Of a stretch of 64,000 nucleotides of DNA, positions 34,472 to 45,783 are shown piece after piece; position 1 is the first letter of the stretch; every line of letters begins with the position of its first letter. Source of the DNA: Aquanectria penicillioides. Lineage: Eukaryota; Ascomycota; Sordariomycetes; Hypocreales; Nectriaceae. The notes under the pieces were generated by a model. The model was not told the origin of the DNA and ran no database searches. It saw only the letters and a list, made by a program, of their open reading frames with translations. Both the position numbers and the translations under genes were made by a program. The stretch spans positions 7,876,210 to 7,940,209 of the forward strand of contig PYIU01000001.1 of the NCBI GenBank assembly GCA_003415625.1, read 5' to 3'.

Positions 34472-35635
34472 CTTGGCCAGGGTTGTAATACATTAAAAGA
34501 GCTCTGCTTATGAGCCCTCAACGAGGCCAAGCTTGGACGGGAGTTGGAAAGAGCAGCGATTGATCAATGGAAAGATTTCATATGTGCCCGTCACCGAAGA
34601 ATGAATCCGACCAATCCCTAAGAGCCCCATGAAATTTCCGGCATATCTCTCATCTTTATAACTGAGAATAAACTTGAAATTCAAGAATATGATGTATGGG
34701 GAAATCTCCGTGTGCTGAGGCTTAGTGAATGCTTACATGTAACCTTGCGTCTGACGATGTAGCTAAATGCAACTAGATCAACAAAATTGCAACGTAACAT
34801 CCTGAATAGCCACTTAAACTGTGCAACTGACAGATGATTCTCTCAAATCACTGCAGCCCTCCATCCTTTACAGGCCTAGTTATCGTATTCGAAGCAAATG
34901 CTGCATAGAGTCCATGCTCATGGCAAACCAACATGGATCAAACTCCTCCAGCTTTTCAGTTGGGCTTCACGGCGCTAACCTTTTTACAAAGCTGACCGCG
35001 TGACATGATCCTTCCTCATGCCATGCTAGCCAGGTACCCTTGATTGATGTGTGAATGTGACCGGTGCATCCGGCGAAGAGTTGCATCACTGTTGACACGT
35101 CTTTAGGGATGCAGATTGAAAAATATGTCCTAGTAAATGAAAACGTTAACATAAACCTAACAGGCACTGTGATGATACAATTGAGTTCTTTAGTCTTCCG
35201 CGAATTGGGCATGTAAGGTGATGATCGCAGCAGAAGGGCCTTTGCTGTAGCGAGGGAGAGGCACAGATGTAAAGTCTTAGATTTTTGTGTTTCAAGCCGG
35301 AACCTCAATTTTCTTACTTTATTTGATACCCAATGATTTTGTGTATGGGCAGCAGACATGTAGTCTTGGAGGAGGAAGACAATAGTCGTGCCTTTCCATT
35401 ACATCCAACTAACACAATTCTTGGGAATGTAGTCGTATTGAGGATGAAGGTCATATTATAAAATTTGGAGGTTAAATGGAGTAAATGAGTCTCATTACAA
35501 GAGTTGTTCGGCATGTTCAAGCTAGGAAAGCCGGTAAATAGAGCGTCAACCACGAAACCAATACGGATTATTTCCTTTCTGTATTTCGAAGCATGGATCC
35601 ACCGAATGTTTGCAATTTTTCTTTTCCATCTCCTT
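34472..35635. other. Intergenic, promoter of the CBM9-like gene
   Basis: A TTATAAAG-like element on the minus strand (about 34653-34660) lies about 180 bp before the CBM9-like start. The other open frames at 34821-35676 show nothing I can support. Confidence 0.4.
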
Positions 35636-35953
35636 TCATTCAGATTTTCTGTTTGTCTTTGAATCTTCCCTTTCAACAGGCTTCTGACAGCGGTGGTCGG
35701 TGTCCTGATCAGTCACGTCTTCGATTCGAAGGGAGCTATGGTGGTCACCAAACGCCCCAAGCTGTCGGCCCGATGGATAGTGCTCCTCAAAATACTGTAC
35801 GGGGTCTCCATTGGCCTGAAATGTTGTACGTATGATCGTGCCGCTAGAATCGGTTCGGGTTTGCTGCGCATAGGATCGGGTATCTGCTTGGCCACCTCGT
35901 GTTGAGCTACTGTAGTATTGCTGACTTGAGCTTGAGCTGTAGTAGGACGGCAT
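35636..35953 (-). CDS. Small Ser/Tyr-rich hypothetical protein, 105 aa
   Basis: The intact single-exon frame starts MPSYYSSSSSQQYYSSSTRG, a low-complexity head, and continues with TDSSGTIIRTTFQANGDPV and FEEHYPSGRQLG. The acidic and basic tail ends in KTNRKSE. This TDSSGxxxRT pattern with a following E-x-Y is seen in small conserved fungal proteins of unknown role. A minus-strand TATA at 36059-36065 lies about 106 bp upstream and a CRE palindrome about 200 bp upstream, which fits a real and perhaps stress-responsive gene. There is no signal peptide or membrane segment. The function is unknown. Confidence 0.55.
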   Translation of the reverse strand: MPSYYSSSSSQQYYSSSTRGGQADTRSYAQQTRTDSSGTIIRTTFQANGDPVQYFEEHYPSGRQLGAFGDHHSSLRIEDVTDQDTDHRCQKPVEREDSKTNRKSE

Positions 35954-36058
35954 GTTGGGCGAGGGAAAAAAATCTTCAATTAAACCAGACCAGCTTACGA
36001 GATTCGGTGGTTATACCATTAGCAGACGGATTGGCAGTTTTTTTTGGGACGGCATCGG

Positions 36059-36065
36059 ATTTATA
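36059..36065 (-). promoter_or_regulatory. TATA element of the 105-aa gene
   Basis: TATAAAT on the minus strand lies about 106 bp upstream of the ATG at 35953. Confidence 0.45.
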
Positions 36066-36151
36066 CCAAAAAATTCACAAGGTGATGTCAGTGGGGCATG
36101 TTTAACGTCATATCCTAAAGTATGTTGCATTCGTGTGCCACCTACAAGGTG

Positions 36152-36159
36152 TGACGTCA
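36152..36159. promoter_or_regulatory. Perfect CRE palindrome TGACGTCA
   Basis: TGACGTCA sits within GTGACGTCAC, a 10-bp palindrome. It is the classic site for ATF/CREB bZIP factors such as Atf1, which act in stress and development in fungi. It lies about 200 bp upstream of the 105-aa gene and about 480 bp from the 3' end of the 194-aa gene. A half-site AACGTCAT lies nearby (about 36106). Confidence 0.55.
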
Positions 36160-36638
36160 CAATAACGCAAATCAAACACCATTTCAATGTTACAGAAAGA
36201 ATTAAGTCACAAATATTACATCCGTGTGCGGCAGATGCAGTACCAAGATAGAGAAGCCTCGTGCCTGATCCCACATGCAAGAATGAACCTCAAACATTGA
36301 AATTTATCTCCAATTGTAATTCAAATAAAATCAATTACGCGATTACTCCGTCTAAAGGATTCAATTCCTTCACATATCTTTCTGAAAAATGTCATCCTTT
36401 CCAACCCAACCGACGTTTCTAAGCAGGGCGCAGGAGCGGGGAGCACGAAGTTATCCCTGGTGTGCAAATGGGCACACGCCATTAGGTATCGGAAACATGG
36501 TTTTGGATCTATAAACAACGTATTGAGCGCATCTAAGCTCAGTTATCACAATTTGCGCATTGTCTAATTTTTCAATCGTGACAAGTGCACCAGTCTAGTG
36601 CTCTCCCATAGCACTAGGTGAATGAGAAATCTCCATTA

Positions 36639-37223
36639 CTACGGTCGGTATGAAAACCCCTCTCCTTGTCGAACATGACTCTTTGGTAGGACCTTTTCTA
36701 AGCATTTACCGAACCCAAGACCTGATTTCTTGCTTGCATCTTCTTTGTATGTTGCGTAGTCACCTTGATTAGCCTGGTTAGGGAGACCGTGTGCGCTTGC
36801 AGTCCCCTTTCCAGTGCCTTTGTCGTGACTATTAGGCGGCAGGTTTTGTTCGTCTGTTTGCTCCGGACGCGCCATGCTTAGTTGATGATAGGGAGGGACG
36901 TCCCTAGTGACCTTTTTCTCATTTTCAGGGCCTTTCTTGTGATCCCCTTCGTGGTACGAGAACGGGGAATCCATTTCTCTCAGGGCTGCTTTCCACGTGC
37001 TCGATCGGCTTTCGGTCTTGGCTGCTGATTCTTGGTTTTCTATGCCACGAAAGGGTTGTTCTTTGACTTGCATCAAGTCCTCCGTTATGGTACTACCAGA
37101 GGTAGTAATTCTATCGAAGCCAGTTTTGATGTCGTCAATCACTTGTGATATATCGATCAGCTTTAGCGATTGATATGTGTTCAAAGCCAGTTGGCGATGC
37201 AAGAAGCGTGGATTGTCGACCAT
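36639..37223 (-). CDS. Hypothetical hydrophilic protein, 194 aa
   Basis: An uninterrupted 194-codon frame on the minus strand. It starts MVDNPRFLHRQLALNTYQSL, with LIDISQVIDDIKTGFDRI forming a likely amphipathic helix. It then becomes highly charged and disordered (HEGDHKKGPENEKKV, NSHDKGTGKGTASAHG). It ends in SGLGFGKCLEKVLPKSHV and GFSYRP. There is no signal peptide, membrane segment or known motif. Length and composition favour a real gene over chance, but splicing upstream cannot be excluded. I do not recognise it. Confidence 0.45.
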   Translation of the reverse strand: MVDNPRFLHRQLALNTYQSLKLIDISQVIDDIKTGFDRITTSGSTITEDLMQVKEQPFRGIENQESAAKTESRSSTWKAALREMDSPFSYHEGDHKKGPENEKKVTRDVPPYHQLSMARPEQTDEQNLPPNSHDKGTGKGTASAHGLPNQANQGDYATYKEDASKKSGLGFGKCLEKVLPKSHVRQGEGFSYRP

Positions 37224-40200
37224 AGAATGTGCACAATTATGAACGTAGTCAAAAAATGATCACCAGTTCACTTATTTGTACTCTTACTTTTTAGCTCATT
37301 TATGCCTGAAGTGGCGTATTCCTGACAGATGAGCGCATCGATGATGTAATTGGAGGCTAACTGCGCCACTCTGTCGTGGTATCCTTATCCCTTTGGCTGT
37401 CGGAAGACTATTCTTCGGTATGGGTTCCACATGACGCCATTGCAACTGAGTTACACTAAGTGACAAACTATTGGGAAAAAAGATAAAGCAAGTATGTCCA
37501 CTCGTCAGGAAATGGCACAAGAGAAAGGATGGCCAATTACGACATTGTGGCCGGGATTCGCAAAGTTACTTCATGTAGATCAACGACCGTAATACCGTTA
37601 TGGGCATAAAATGGGTGAGAGCCAATGTACTTCTCCCTACTGGTGTTCGGTTGGCCAGGAACCCTGCTAGTAGCCTAGTTGTAACTTTGCGATAGCCAAA
37701 GGAGTGAGACGAAACATAGGCGGTATGTGCCAATGCACAGATGGCCGCTTTACGGTCTCTCTGGTTCGATTTAGCTGAGCTCATATCGCCCATTTTGGCT
37801 AGGTCTAGCCTAGCGTCCATTGTTCCTATTTCCAGGCCCTCATATCCAGTCCCATATCTAACTCTCATGAACGTAGTGGCAACCCCAGTCAGGTTGTCGA
37901 CCTCGAACCCCCTTTAAGAATTGGGATCCTTGTTATTGATCTTTGATAAAGACTTAGAACTTGGCTGCAATTCAGTGTTTCCATGTTTAGAAGTAGTAGG
38001 CTTTGGAGCAAGTCTTCTCGCCCCAGAGACCTCGCCGCAATGCGTTGGCGAACAATTGAAAGGTCAGGTAGATAGCACTGTACCCCAGTTAGTTGGTACA
38101 CGAGAGTCTGGCAAATGCGTGGCTCAGAAATAGCTAGTTCAGCACCTTAGGAAGCGGATAGTACCCTTCGTAAGATTTTAAAGACGGCAAAACCCTAATT
38201 GGTGGTCGTAAACTACTGAACCAACCTTTATTTGGAGAAAAATCCAAACACACTAGGCTAACTCATAATATCTAGATCTTAAGATCTGAAAATTATATCT
38301 CTCTCCCATATATCCATCAACCAGTATCACCTATTGTATCAAGCGGATCTAAATCAATCGCCTCCAGCTCGAACCCATATGCAGTTATCCCATTGAGACT
38401 TGTCTGACTACCATGATGTCCCCGATTTAGGCTTGTTCCGAAATATCTAATTAGCTGATTTTTTAAGTACTCTGTTATTTCTGTATCGCAATTTAAGATG
38501 TCTGTACATGTAGGGTAGGCACTTGGACAAGGTCACAGTGAAGTTTGAGACGTGATTGCGCTAAATGCTCCCAGGGAACAGGATCGCTAAATGGTCGCTA
38601 CCTAATTAGTAACTGAAACAGCTTAGAGGTCGCGGAGTATTAGCCCATGGGCCAGGAATTCTGGATTATTTTCCTGTGTTAGGTTATTGTTCATTATCTT
38701 CCCATACCGTGCTATTTCACCCTCCGTTATCAAAAATTGTAAACAAGAAGTGGCAGCAGGTCTCTGTAAGGACCCTGCTCGCGCGGATGGGGAAACTGGG
38801 TTACACAAACACTTATGAGAAATCCATCCAATTCATCTTAGATTATTATCATCTGCGTGTGTATTTTTAGCAAGTGGTTATATACATGGACAAGTAATCG
38901 CGTCGTGCCAACTTTGGCATAGATGACTTGCTGATATGTGCCGGTACAATTTTGTGCACACTCTGCATCGCGCATTTAATTTTCACCTTGCTCTGTTTTC
39001 GTTCTGAAAAAACTTCTCCCAGTTGGGATTACCCAAAACAGTGGCTGGATAGAGAATCGGGGCCTCCTTCTGGCTTGCATTGCCTGTGCCTCATGCTGCC
39101 AGCCATCTTCTAATGGCCGTCTCTTCCGGCTATCGACATTCGCCACATATTGTGGGCTCATAGGTGATACAAGGAGATCATATGGACATTTTTTACGAAA
39201 ACAAATATGACACTATCTGTCAATCTATAAGCACGCCATTCAAACATGAACGCCTGCAGATTTTAGGGCAAACCAGGTTGCCGCCAATGCAGGCAAGTGG
39301 CCGGGCGGGGGTATGCAAGTGTTGATCAATTCGATCCGTAATGGGCTAGGCGCTAGATATATTGGGGTAGGCCGGGTTTTGGAGGTTCGGCCGGTATGGA
39401 TTGCCTAGATCGTACCACTGATAAGCCGGTGTAGCATGCTGCAATAGAACTAGTGGAGACAAGTTTGAGCACCTGGGCTTCAAGCGGGCCTCAATGTCAC
39501 GACCGAGGCTTGGATATCTTGACTGCGTCGTGTGTTTCCAGCCTCAGAGTAATTATGTGGAATTGGAAAGGAGTATTCCACGTCAACGCTGGACCCAAGT
39601 CGGTTCGGAGTTCACCCGGTCGTGTTTGAACGTTGAAACCAGGGCAGCGATGGCCTATCTCAACCTTATCTTCAATCGTGGGACCTCTCGGGCCGGCCCA
39701 GGGGAGCCGGACAATGGTGGCAGCGGGGCCGGACAATGGTGGCGATGCCTCAGAGCCTTGACAGACGGCAGAGATCTAGATCCACGCCATCGCCCAATGG
39801 AGCGGCTTGATCCAATCCTTCATGCCCGCCTGCAGCAGCGAGACGACGAGGAGCATGCACGGCGCTGGGACCGTGCTGAGCCAACTGTCTCAGTAGAGAT
39901 GTCAGCTCTTCGTGCGTCGTCTTAGACGGCCCGAAGGACAAGAGTGCACAAGCCGGTTTAGCTCAAGCAAGAACCATCAGTTCGCTATGACGGTACAATT
40001 GTGGCTGGTCTTTGGAGTGCTCAAAACCCAACCCAAAATACACGTTCTCGATGCCCACGTACGCGTCCAATGGGATAGTCAGCGCAACCCGCCAGAGCGC
40101 CTCAATGGTTCCCGCTAAAGCCTCCAGGTTCTTCGGAGCCCGGTCCTGCGCGGGGATAAAAACCCGAGGGATGTCCAGGCATCGCCGTTAACGGCATTGC

Positions 40201-41592
40201 TTAGGTGCGGCTTGTTACGCCAATGCATGTCTCAATATTAAGCAAGTTTTTTTTTTTTTGAGAAACACGGAGCAGCGCGTGAATAAGCCACGGTGCATGT
40301 AGTGCCACAGCCTTCTCACAGGACGCCCCATGGGTCCTCTTCTTTCCATTGATCTTGTTCATTCAAGCATCACGTCAGAGTTGTTTCCGCTGAAATCCGG
40401 GCACAATATACAACAGAGAATGAGAAAACATCCCCAGACAAGTTTGTGGCTTCGTGCATCATGCACACATCGGGAGATGCGAAGCGCGGGTGGGTGTGGT
40501 GGGGTTGGAGGCATAGGAGTTCCGACCCAAATTTAGTTGTCTGCCCGAGGCGCCCTGTTCCAAGAGTCCCTAAATTTAACCGTCTGTGCATCTGTGTCTC
40601 GATGGATATTGAATTGTTCAAGTTTATGAATTGTGCAGCTGGACCTGGACTTCCAACCCGTTTCCGCAGAGACTCTCACATATGCCGCCGACCTTGGTGG
40701 CTGTGACGCAAAATTGTCCATATTTTAGATCACACTTGGATCGGCAAATCAACGAGAAAGCCACGCCATTTACAATTGACCATTGGATATTTTAGCATAT
40801 GAGCCTATTCCCTAGTCCCCATGTTGGTGGTGTGCGTAGTCGGGGAGCCGTTCCTCAACTGAGATGGTGTTGGGTGTCTGTCCTCGGGTCAAGTAGCCCG
40901 ATTCGGATCTCAGAAATTTGTCCCGTTGCATTAGATCGGTTGGACTCATTTGTCTTGTTTGCAGGCCGAATGATGCCCGTGAAAGGATTCTGGTAAATCT
41001 TTGCAATTCCATCTGTTGATTGTGTCTTTGCATCAAGATCTTTACCCGAGTCCCCGCGTCGACTTGCCGATTCTCTATGCACCTAACAACATGGATCGGA
41101 TCCACTTCATTGTGGTGTTATCTCCACCCTCCGTGCAGAAGATCAAGGTGGTGTCTGGCCTGGGTCTTGCAGATGCGCCTGGTGCTCTTGGCTGCATCTC
41201 GTTCTGACCCATGTAGTATCTGAAAACGAAGAAAAGGACTCCCGCGGGTACCATCCTCTGGAGGATATTCTGGTTGATTGATGCACCCCATTCGGCGTGC
41301 AATTCTTGCCTCTATCAACACCCTGTCACATATCATGAATCGCCACAGGCAATCCGACCTTTCCGCACCGGCCAAAAATCGGAAGCCAGCCATGCGGCAC
41401 ATCCAGTCACGTCACCCTCCAGCCAGCCCACCTCTCTTTCGGGAAGGTTGCGTCTCTGGATCAGAAGCGCTGGCGACATCGTCAGTATATATGAGAAGGC
41501 CGCACACTCGCCTTCCCATCAATTCCCTTCCGTTCATCCTCTCACGCCTTTTATTTCCACCTGGGTGACTACTCGGTACCACAGCCCCCGCC
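37224..41592. other. 4.4 kb gene-poor region
   Basis: No gene can be supported. Features seen are a locally GC-rich patch at 39480-39950 with open frames on both strands, a 16-bp direct repeat GCCGGACAATGGTGGC (about 39708 and 39727), a poly-T tract near 40247 and, at the right end, the MATE promoter. The frame at 39494-39925 (+) has no family resemblance. Confidence 0.4.
41486..41493 (+). promoter_or_regulatory. TATA element of the MATE gene
   Basis: TATATATG lies about 100 bp before the ATG at 41593. Confidence 0.45.
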
Positions 41593-43396
41593 ATGACGCC
41601 CAGGAATAGCTCGGATCGCCATGTCTATGATTGGGACAGCTCTCTCCCCTCGTTAGCAGCCGGCGCCACCGAGACAACTGCGCTACTGAATAAAACGACA
41701 CAAAATGCAGTGATACTATCATATGTTGAAGTGCGACCGGATGAAATAGACAAGGAAATCAACGACATTGATGAGATCAGAACAACATGGCAGCAAGAGA
41801 CGAAAACAATTGTCTGCTCAGCGCTACCACTCATCGTTACTTTCGTCCTCCAGTACCTAATTAATATTTCTGGGATTTTCGCGGTGGGGAGAATTGGGGC
41901 GTTGGAACTTGGCGCTGCCAGCTGTGAGCAAATCACCCTCATTTTGCAGCAGGCCTTGCGAAGCCACTGGGCGAAGACCCTCGCTAACTGGTGTTTAGTG
42001 GCGGTAATGACTGGCAATGTTACGTGCAATCTACTAATACAGGGACTTGCGACTGGTCTTGACACCCTCTGCGCTCAAGCCTATGGCTCAGGACAAAAAC
42101 ACCTGGTTGGGTTGCATCTACAGAGAATGGTCTTCTTCATTTTCCCCTGCATCATGCCTCTGATGGTCGTCTGGTGGCATAGCAACAAGATCTTGGCCCT
42201 CTTGGTTCCGAACCCCGAGTCAGCCGAGCTGGCAGGATTGTACTTGAAGGTCATGATAATGGGAAGCCCTGGCTTCGTTCTTTTCGAGTGTGGCAAGCGT
42301 TTCGTCCAGGCGCAGGGTCTCTTCCACGCCACCACTTACGTCCTGCTCATTGCTGCCCCAGTCAACGTCCTGCTTATGTGGATATTTATCTGGCACCTTG
42401 GCTGGGGATACATTGGTGCTCCAGTAGCTGTGTCTCTCACTCAGAACTTGATGGCCTTACTGCTGCTTCTATATGTCTGTCTCATTGATGGATCTAAATG
42501 CTGGGGAGGTTTTACCAAGAAGGCCTTTACGAATTGGCGTAGGTTTTCCGTCTCCCAAGAGCAAATCTAATCTCGAATACATATTGACTAGCCTATACAG
42601 GCCCGATGATTTCACTATCGCTACCAAGCATGGTGATGCTAGTAGCTGAGTTTTTTGCCAGTGAAATTTTGACTCTGGCTTCCAGCCGGTTTGGCACCCC
42701 TGAGCTTGCTGCTGAAAGCTGTTTGGTCACAATTGCTTGTTCTCTATACTTCATCACCTTTCCAATCTCCGTTGCCGCCTCCACGAGGGTTGCAAACCTG
42801 ATAGGCGCGAGAAGCACCAAGGCAGCCAAGACATCAGCGAAGACGGTACGTGAATTGCTTGCAATTTGACAATTTGACAATTTGGATGCGACATAGATGT
42901 ACTAATGCTTTTCCCACAGGCTATTGCTATTGCTCTTCTTCTGGCAACCCCAGTGGTAATTGTCGTTTCCTTGCTAATGCAGCAAATTCCATACCTATTC
43001 ACCCAAGACGAAGAAGTCGTGAGGCTTGTCGCCGAGGTAATGCCTATTTTAGCAGCCCAGCACGTTTTCGATGGGTTAGCCGCATTATCACAAGGCCTCT
43101 TGAGAGGCATTGGATGGCAAGAGTTTGGTGGATATGCCAGTATTGTGGTATATTATCTCGCTGGCCTTCCGATCTCGTTTGGCACAGGCTTTGGACTAGG
43201 CTGGGAACTCAAAGGATTTTGGACTGGTATTGCATCTAGCTTATTCCTGTGAGTTATGCTATCCCTGAACACGGAAGAATTTAGAGAGGTTACTAACATT
43301 ATCCACAGTCTCAGCGCTATTGAGTTCTGGTGGCTCTGGAGATCGGATTGGGAGAGTGCTGTTGATGAGGCCACTCGGAGGAATGAGGCGAGTTAA
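41593..43396 (+). CDS. MATE-family multidrug/metabolite efflux transporter, about 510 aa
   Basis: Five exons, 41593-41923, 41999-42538, 42601-42845, 42920-43248 and 43309-43396, join in phase. The first intron (41924-41998) has no stop, so the long open frame hides it. Removing it restores the family line ELGAASLAVMTGNVT before GLATGLDTLCAQAYGSGQ, the MATE signature. Twelve hydrophobic segments follow a hydrophilic N-terminus of about 75 residues. Other MATE blocks are WWHSNKILALLVPNPE, GKRFVQAQG, FGTPELAAES and HVFDGLAALSQGLLRGIG. It exports cationic drugs or metabolites by H+ or Na+ antiport, at the plasma or vacuolar membrane. It lies tail-to-tail with the aldo-keto reductase, 477 bp apart. 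Confidence 0.93.
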
Positions 43397-43873
43397 ACAA
43401 GTAATGGACCATGAATATTCTTGCAGACGTTTATGAAAAGTTATGGATTTTAGCAAGCATTGATACTACTAGCCTTTCCTTGTTTCAGTTTTGATGATCA
43501 AGCGGTAACAGATCCGAATACTGAGGAAGAAGAGTTGGGAAATCAGGATGTTTAACGAATTAATTCAGGAGTTTAAAGAGTTTACAATGGGTTTAGATCA
43601 ATTATATCCTACCAGTTATAGGCTGAGCCGTCTTTTCCCAGCTTCACGCAATCAAGGTGTCGCAGTTAGTAAGCTGCTCTTCGATGCATCTCGCCGCAGC
43701 ATCCATGCATTTCTTCGCCTCCCACAAAGGGTTGAGAGCCTCAATCGACCTTCTTGTAGTAAAATAAATACAGTCAAGTTTTTAGATTTCAAATTTTATA
43801 CTATATGATTCAAATCAAAAGGAACTATCTAACACTGCAAAACCTCCCCACAGTTCAGTAGGAAAAATCGAAC
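43397..43873. other. Intergenic between convergent MATE and aldo-keto reductase genes
   Basis: 477 bp of 3' flanking sequence for both genes. Nothing else is seen. Confidence 0.4.
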
Positions 43874-44968
43874 TTAAAGCTCAGTAGGCAGGAAAACAGG
43901 GTACCGGGTTCCGGCGACTGTGAAGCCTTCCTGAAGATCATCGAGGTATTTGACTTCCTTCTTCGTCAGAGCCACGGCCTGGCTGTTTTCCTTGACCCTA
44001 GACACAGTGGTGGAGCCAGGAATAGCCAAGACCGGTGGAATTCCTTCGCGGTCCCCAACACTCTTGACCCATGCGAGAGCCAGCTGGGCTGACGAGCATC
44101 CCTTCTGATCAGCCATGGCCTTGACCTTTTCAACCAACTTCAAGTTATGGGCTAGAATCTCATCCTGAAATCTAGGGAAGGTCCCGATCATTCCTAGGTG
44201 CTTTGCATCGGCTGAGGACTTGATCTGGCCAGTCAAGACCTGTGCAATTGTTAGCAACGTACTTCGCCGAGTGTAGGTGATATAGTATACGTACACCGCG
44301 CCCCATTGGGGAATAGGCAATGATGGGAATGTTGTGCTTGGCGGCGGCGGCAGCAACTCCATTCTTGAGAATGTCGGGTGAAAAGAGACTGAGTTCGACT
44401 TCAATGGCGGTAATTGGCATCACACCCGTAGCCTCCTCGATGGTGCTCGCGCTACATTCCGAGAGGCAGATTCCACCAATCTTGCCAGTATCGACATATT
44501 CCTTCTTCAAGACACCAAGCGTGATCTCGAGAGGGACTTCAGGATCTCTCCTGGAAATAACGAAAATGTCGAGCTTCTTCTTGCCACCGAGCTGGTTGAT
44601 AATGTTGTCCGCCGACTTGCGAATGCCCTCGGCGGTGCCATCAGGTCTCAGGGTTTCCAAATTGGAGCCACCCTTGATAGCCAGGGTAACCTTTTCAGCG
44701 TCGGCGGGATACTTTGTGAAGTACTCCCGCAGAATCGTCATGGAGTTGTACTCAGGTGTACCATAGAATTCACCAGCGCTCCAGTAGTTGGCGCCGCTCT
44801 CAACTGCAGCCTTCATAACATCCAGAGCCTGAGTGATAGGAACTGGATCGGGCCTCCAGGAAAGTCCTGCAGATACGGTTGTTAGCCAAGTCAAATGAAG
44901 GTATTAGAATCCATACCCATCAATCCAAAGCCAATGGCGCCAACGGGCTTATTCAGAATGCGCTGCAT
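43874..44968 (-). CDS. Aldo-keto reductase, pyridoxal reductase-like, about 329 aa
   Basis: Three exons on the minus strand are 44968-44917, 44866-44295 and 44239-43874, in phase. The start is ATG 44968 (MQRILNKPVGAIGFGLMGLSW), just upstream of the first splice site. The TIM barrel shows AAVESGANYWSAGEFYG, KVTLAIKGG, KKLDIFVISRRDP, GGICLSECSASTIEEA, IEVELSLFSPD, IPIIAYSPMGRG and VLAIPGSTTVSRVKEN (NADPH site). This matches the fission-yeast pyridoxal reductase (Plr1) group, which uses NADPH. The usual Asp of the tetrad is Ser (YWSAGEFYG) and the usual His of the HxxD position is Arg or Ser, as such divergent members also lack it. Tyr and Lys are kept. True substrate unknown. Confidence 0.88.
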
Positions 44969-45783
44969 TTTGTCGGGGTTGTATAAATGATTTGTGAAAA
45001 GTAGTGTGATTGTATTGTTGGTTGAAGAGGTTGAAGTGGTTGAAACTGTTTGAGGAATTGATATTGTAGACATGAACTGGAACAGGGAAAATATATACTT
45101 CATCATGCCAGACCGCAATACTCTTTGCTCGGATACACCAGCCACCTGAAACCCGTCTTTTCGTTCAGAACCAATGTCTATCCGGCCTTAGGATCGGCCT
45201 AAGTCTTCTTTGCGATCGGCTGAAAGAATCTCACCCATTCCAGGTCAATTCCGAGCGGAGTCAGGGACAGGGGCAAATCCTCCAAAGGATTGGTGTCCAC
45301 TAAAAGGCGCTAATTGTGCCTCGGCGACTGGTCAAGACCCAAGTGTCGGCTTTAACGACAAGACACAACCCCATCTCCGCGCGGACCAAGCTGGGTTTCA
45401 GTATTTCCGACCGTGGTTTTCTGGGCATTGCATTCTCCGATTTCTTAATCCGCGTGGCATTTTCGGATCTATGAGCTGAAATTCGTATTGACTTAATTTG
45501 CCCATCTTTTCGTGCTTTAGTTGGGCCATAAACTCCGGCCATTCCACTGTGTCGGGTTTACGCCCCATCACGAATCTGGGGCCCCTATCCCAACGCCGAT
45601 CTTGACAGGGACCAAGACACAATCCACACCGCGTGCCTATCAGCCTCGTATACTCTTTCGACAGGTGAGAATAAGATCGGTTCAGATCGCCAAAGTCAGC
45701 ACTACGTCAAACGAGGGAGCGTTGTGAATCCCAAATATGTTATTTACGCCAATAATGAAAATTTCTCTATTTACATGTGCTTG
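44969..45783. other. Promoter of the aldo-keto reductase and 3' flank of 5-oxoprolinase
   Basis: This 815-bp region has a minus-strand TATATAT near 45091-45097, about 125 bp before the reductase ATG. It has four TCGGC words (45194, 45216, 45321, 45346) and the inverted repeat CTTAGG-ATCGG-CCTAAG (45187-45203). No gene is seen. Confidence 0.5.
45187..45203. promoter_or_regulatory. Inverted repeat CTTAGG-N5-CCTAAG
   Basis: The arms are perfect 6-mers with the 5-bp spacer ATCGG. It lies about 220 bp upstream of the aldo-keto reductase start, within a TCGGC-rich stretch. A dimeric regulator site is one reading; no protein is assigned. Confidence 0.45.

Noticed and set aside
37566..37868. Minus-strand 100-codon frame
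   Set aside because: No motif, no splice context and no neighbouring support.
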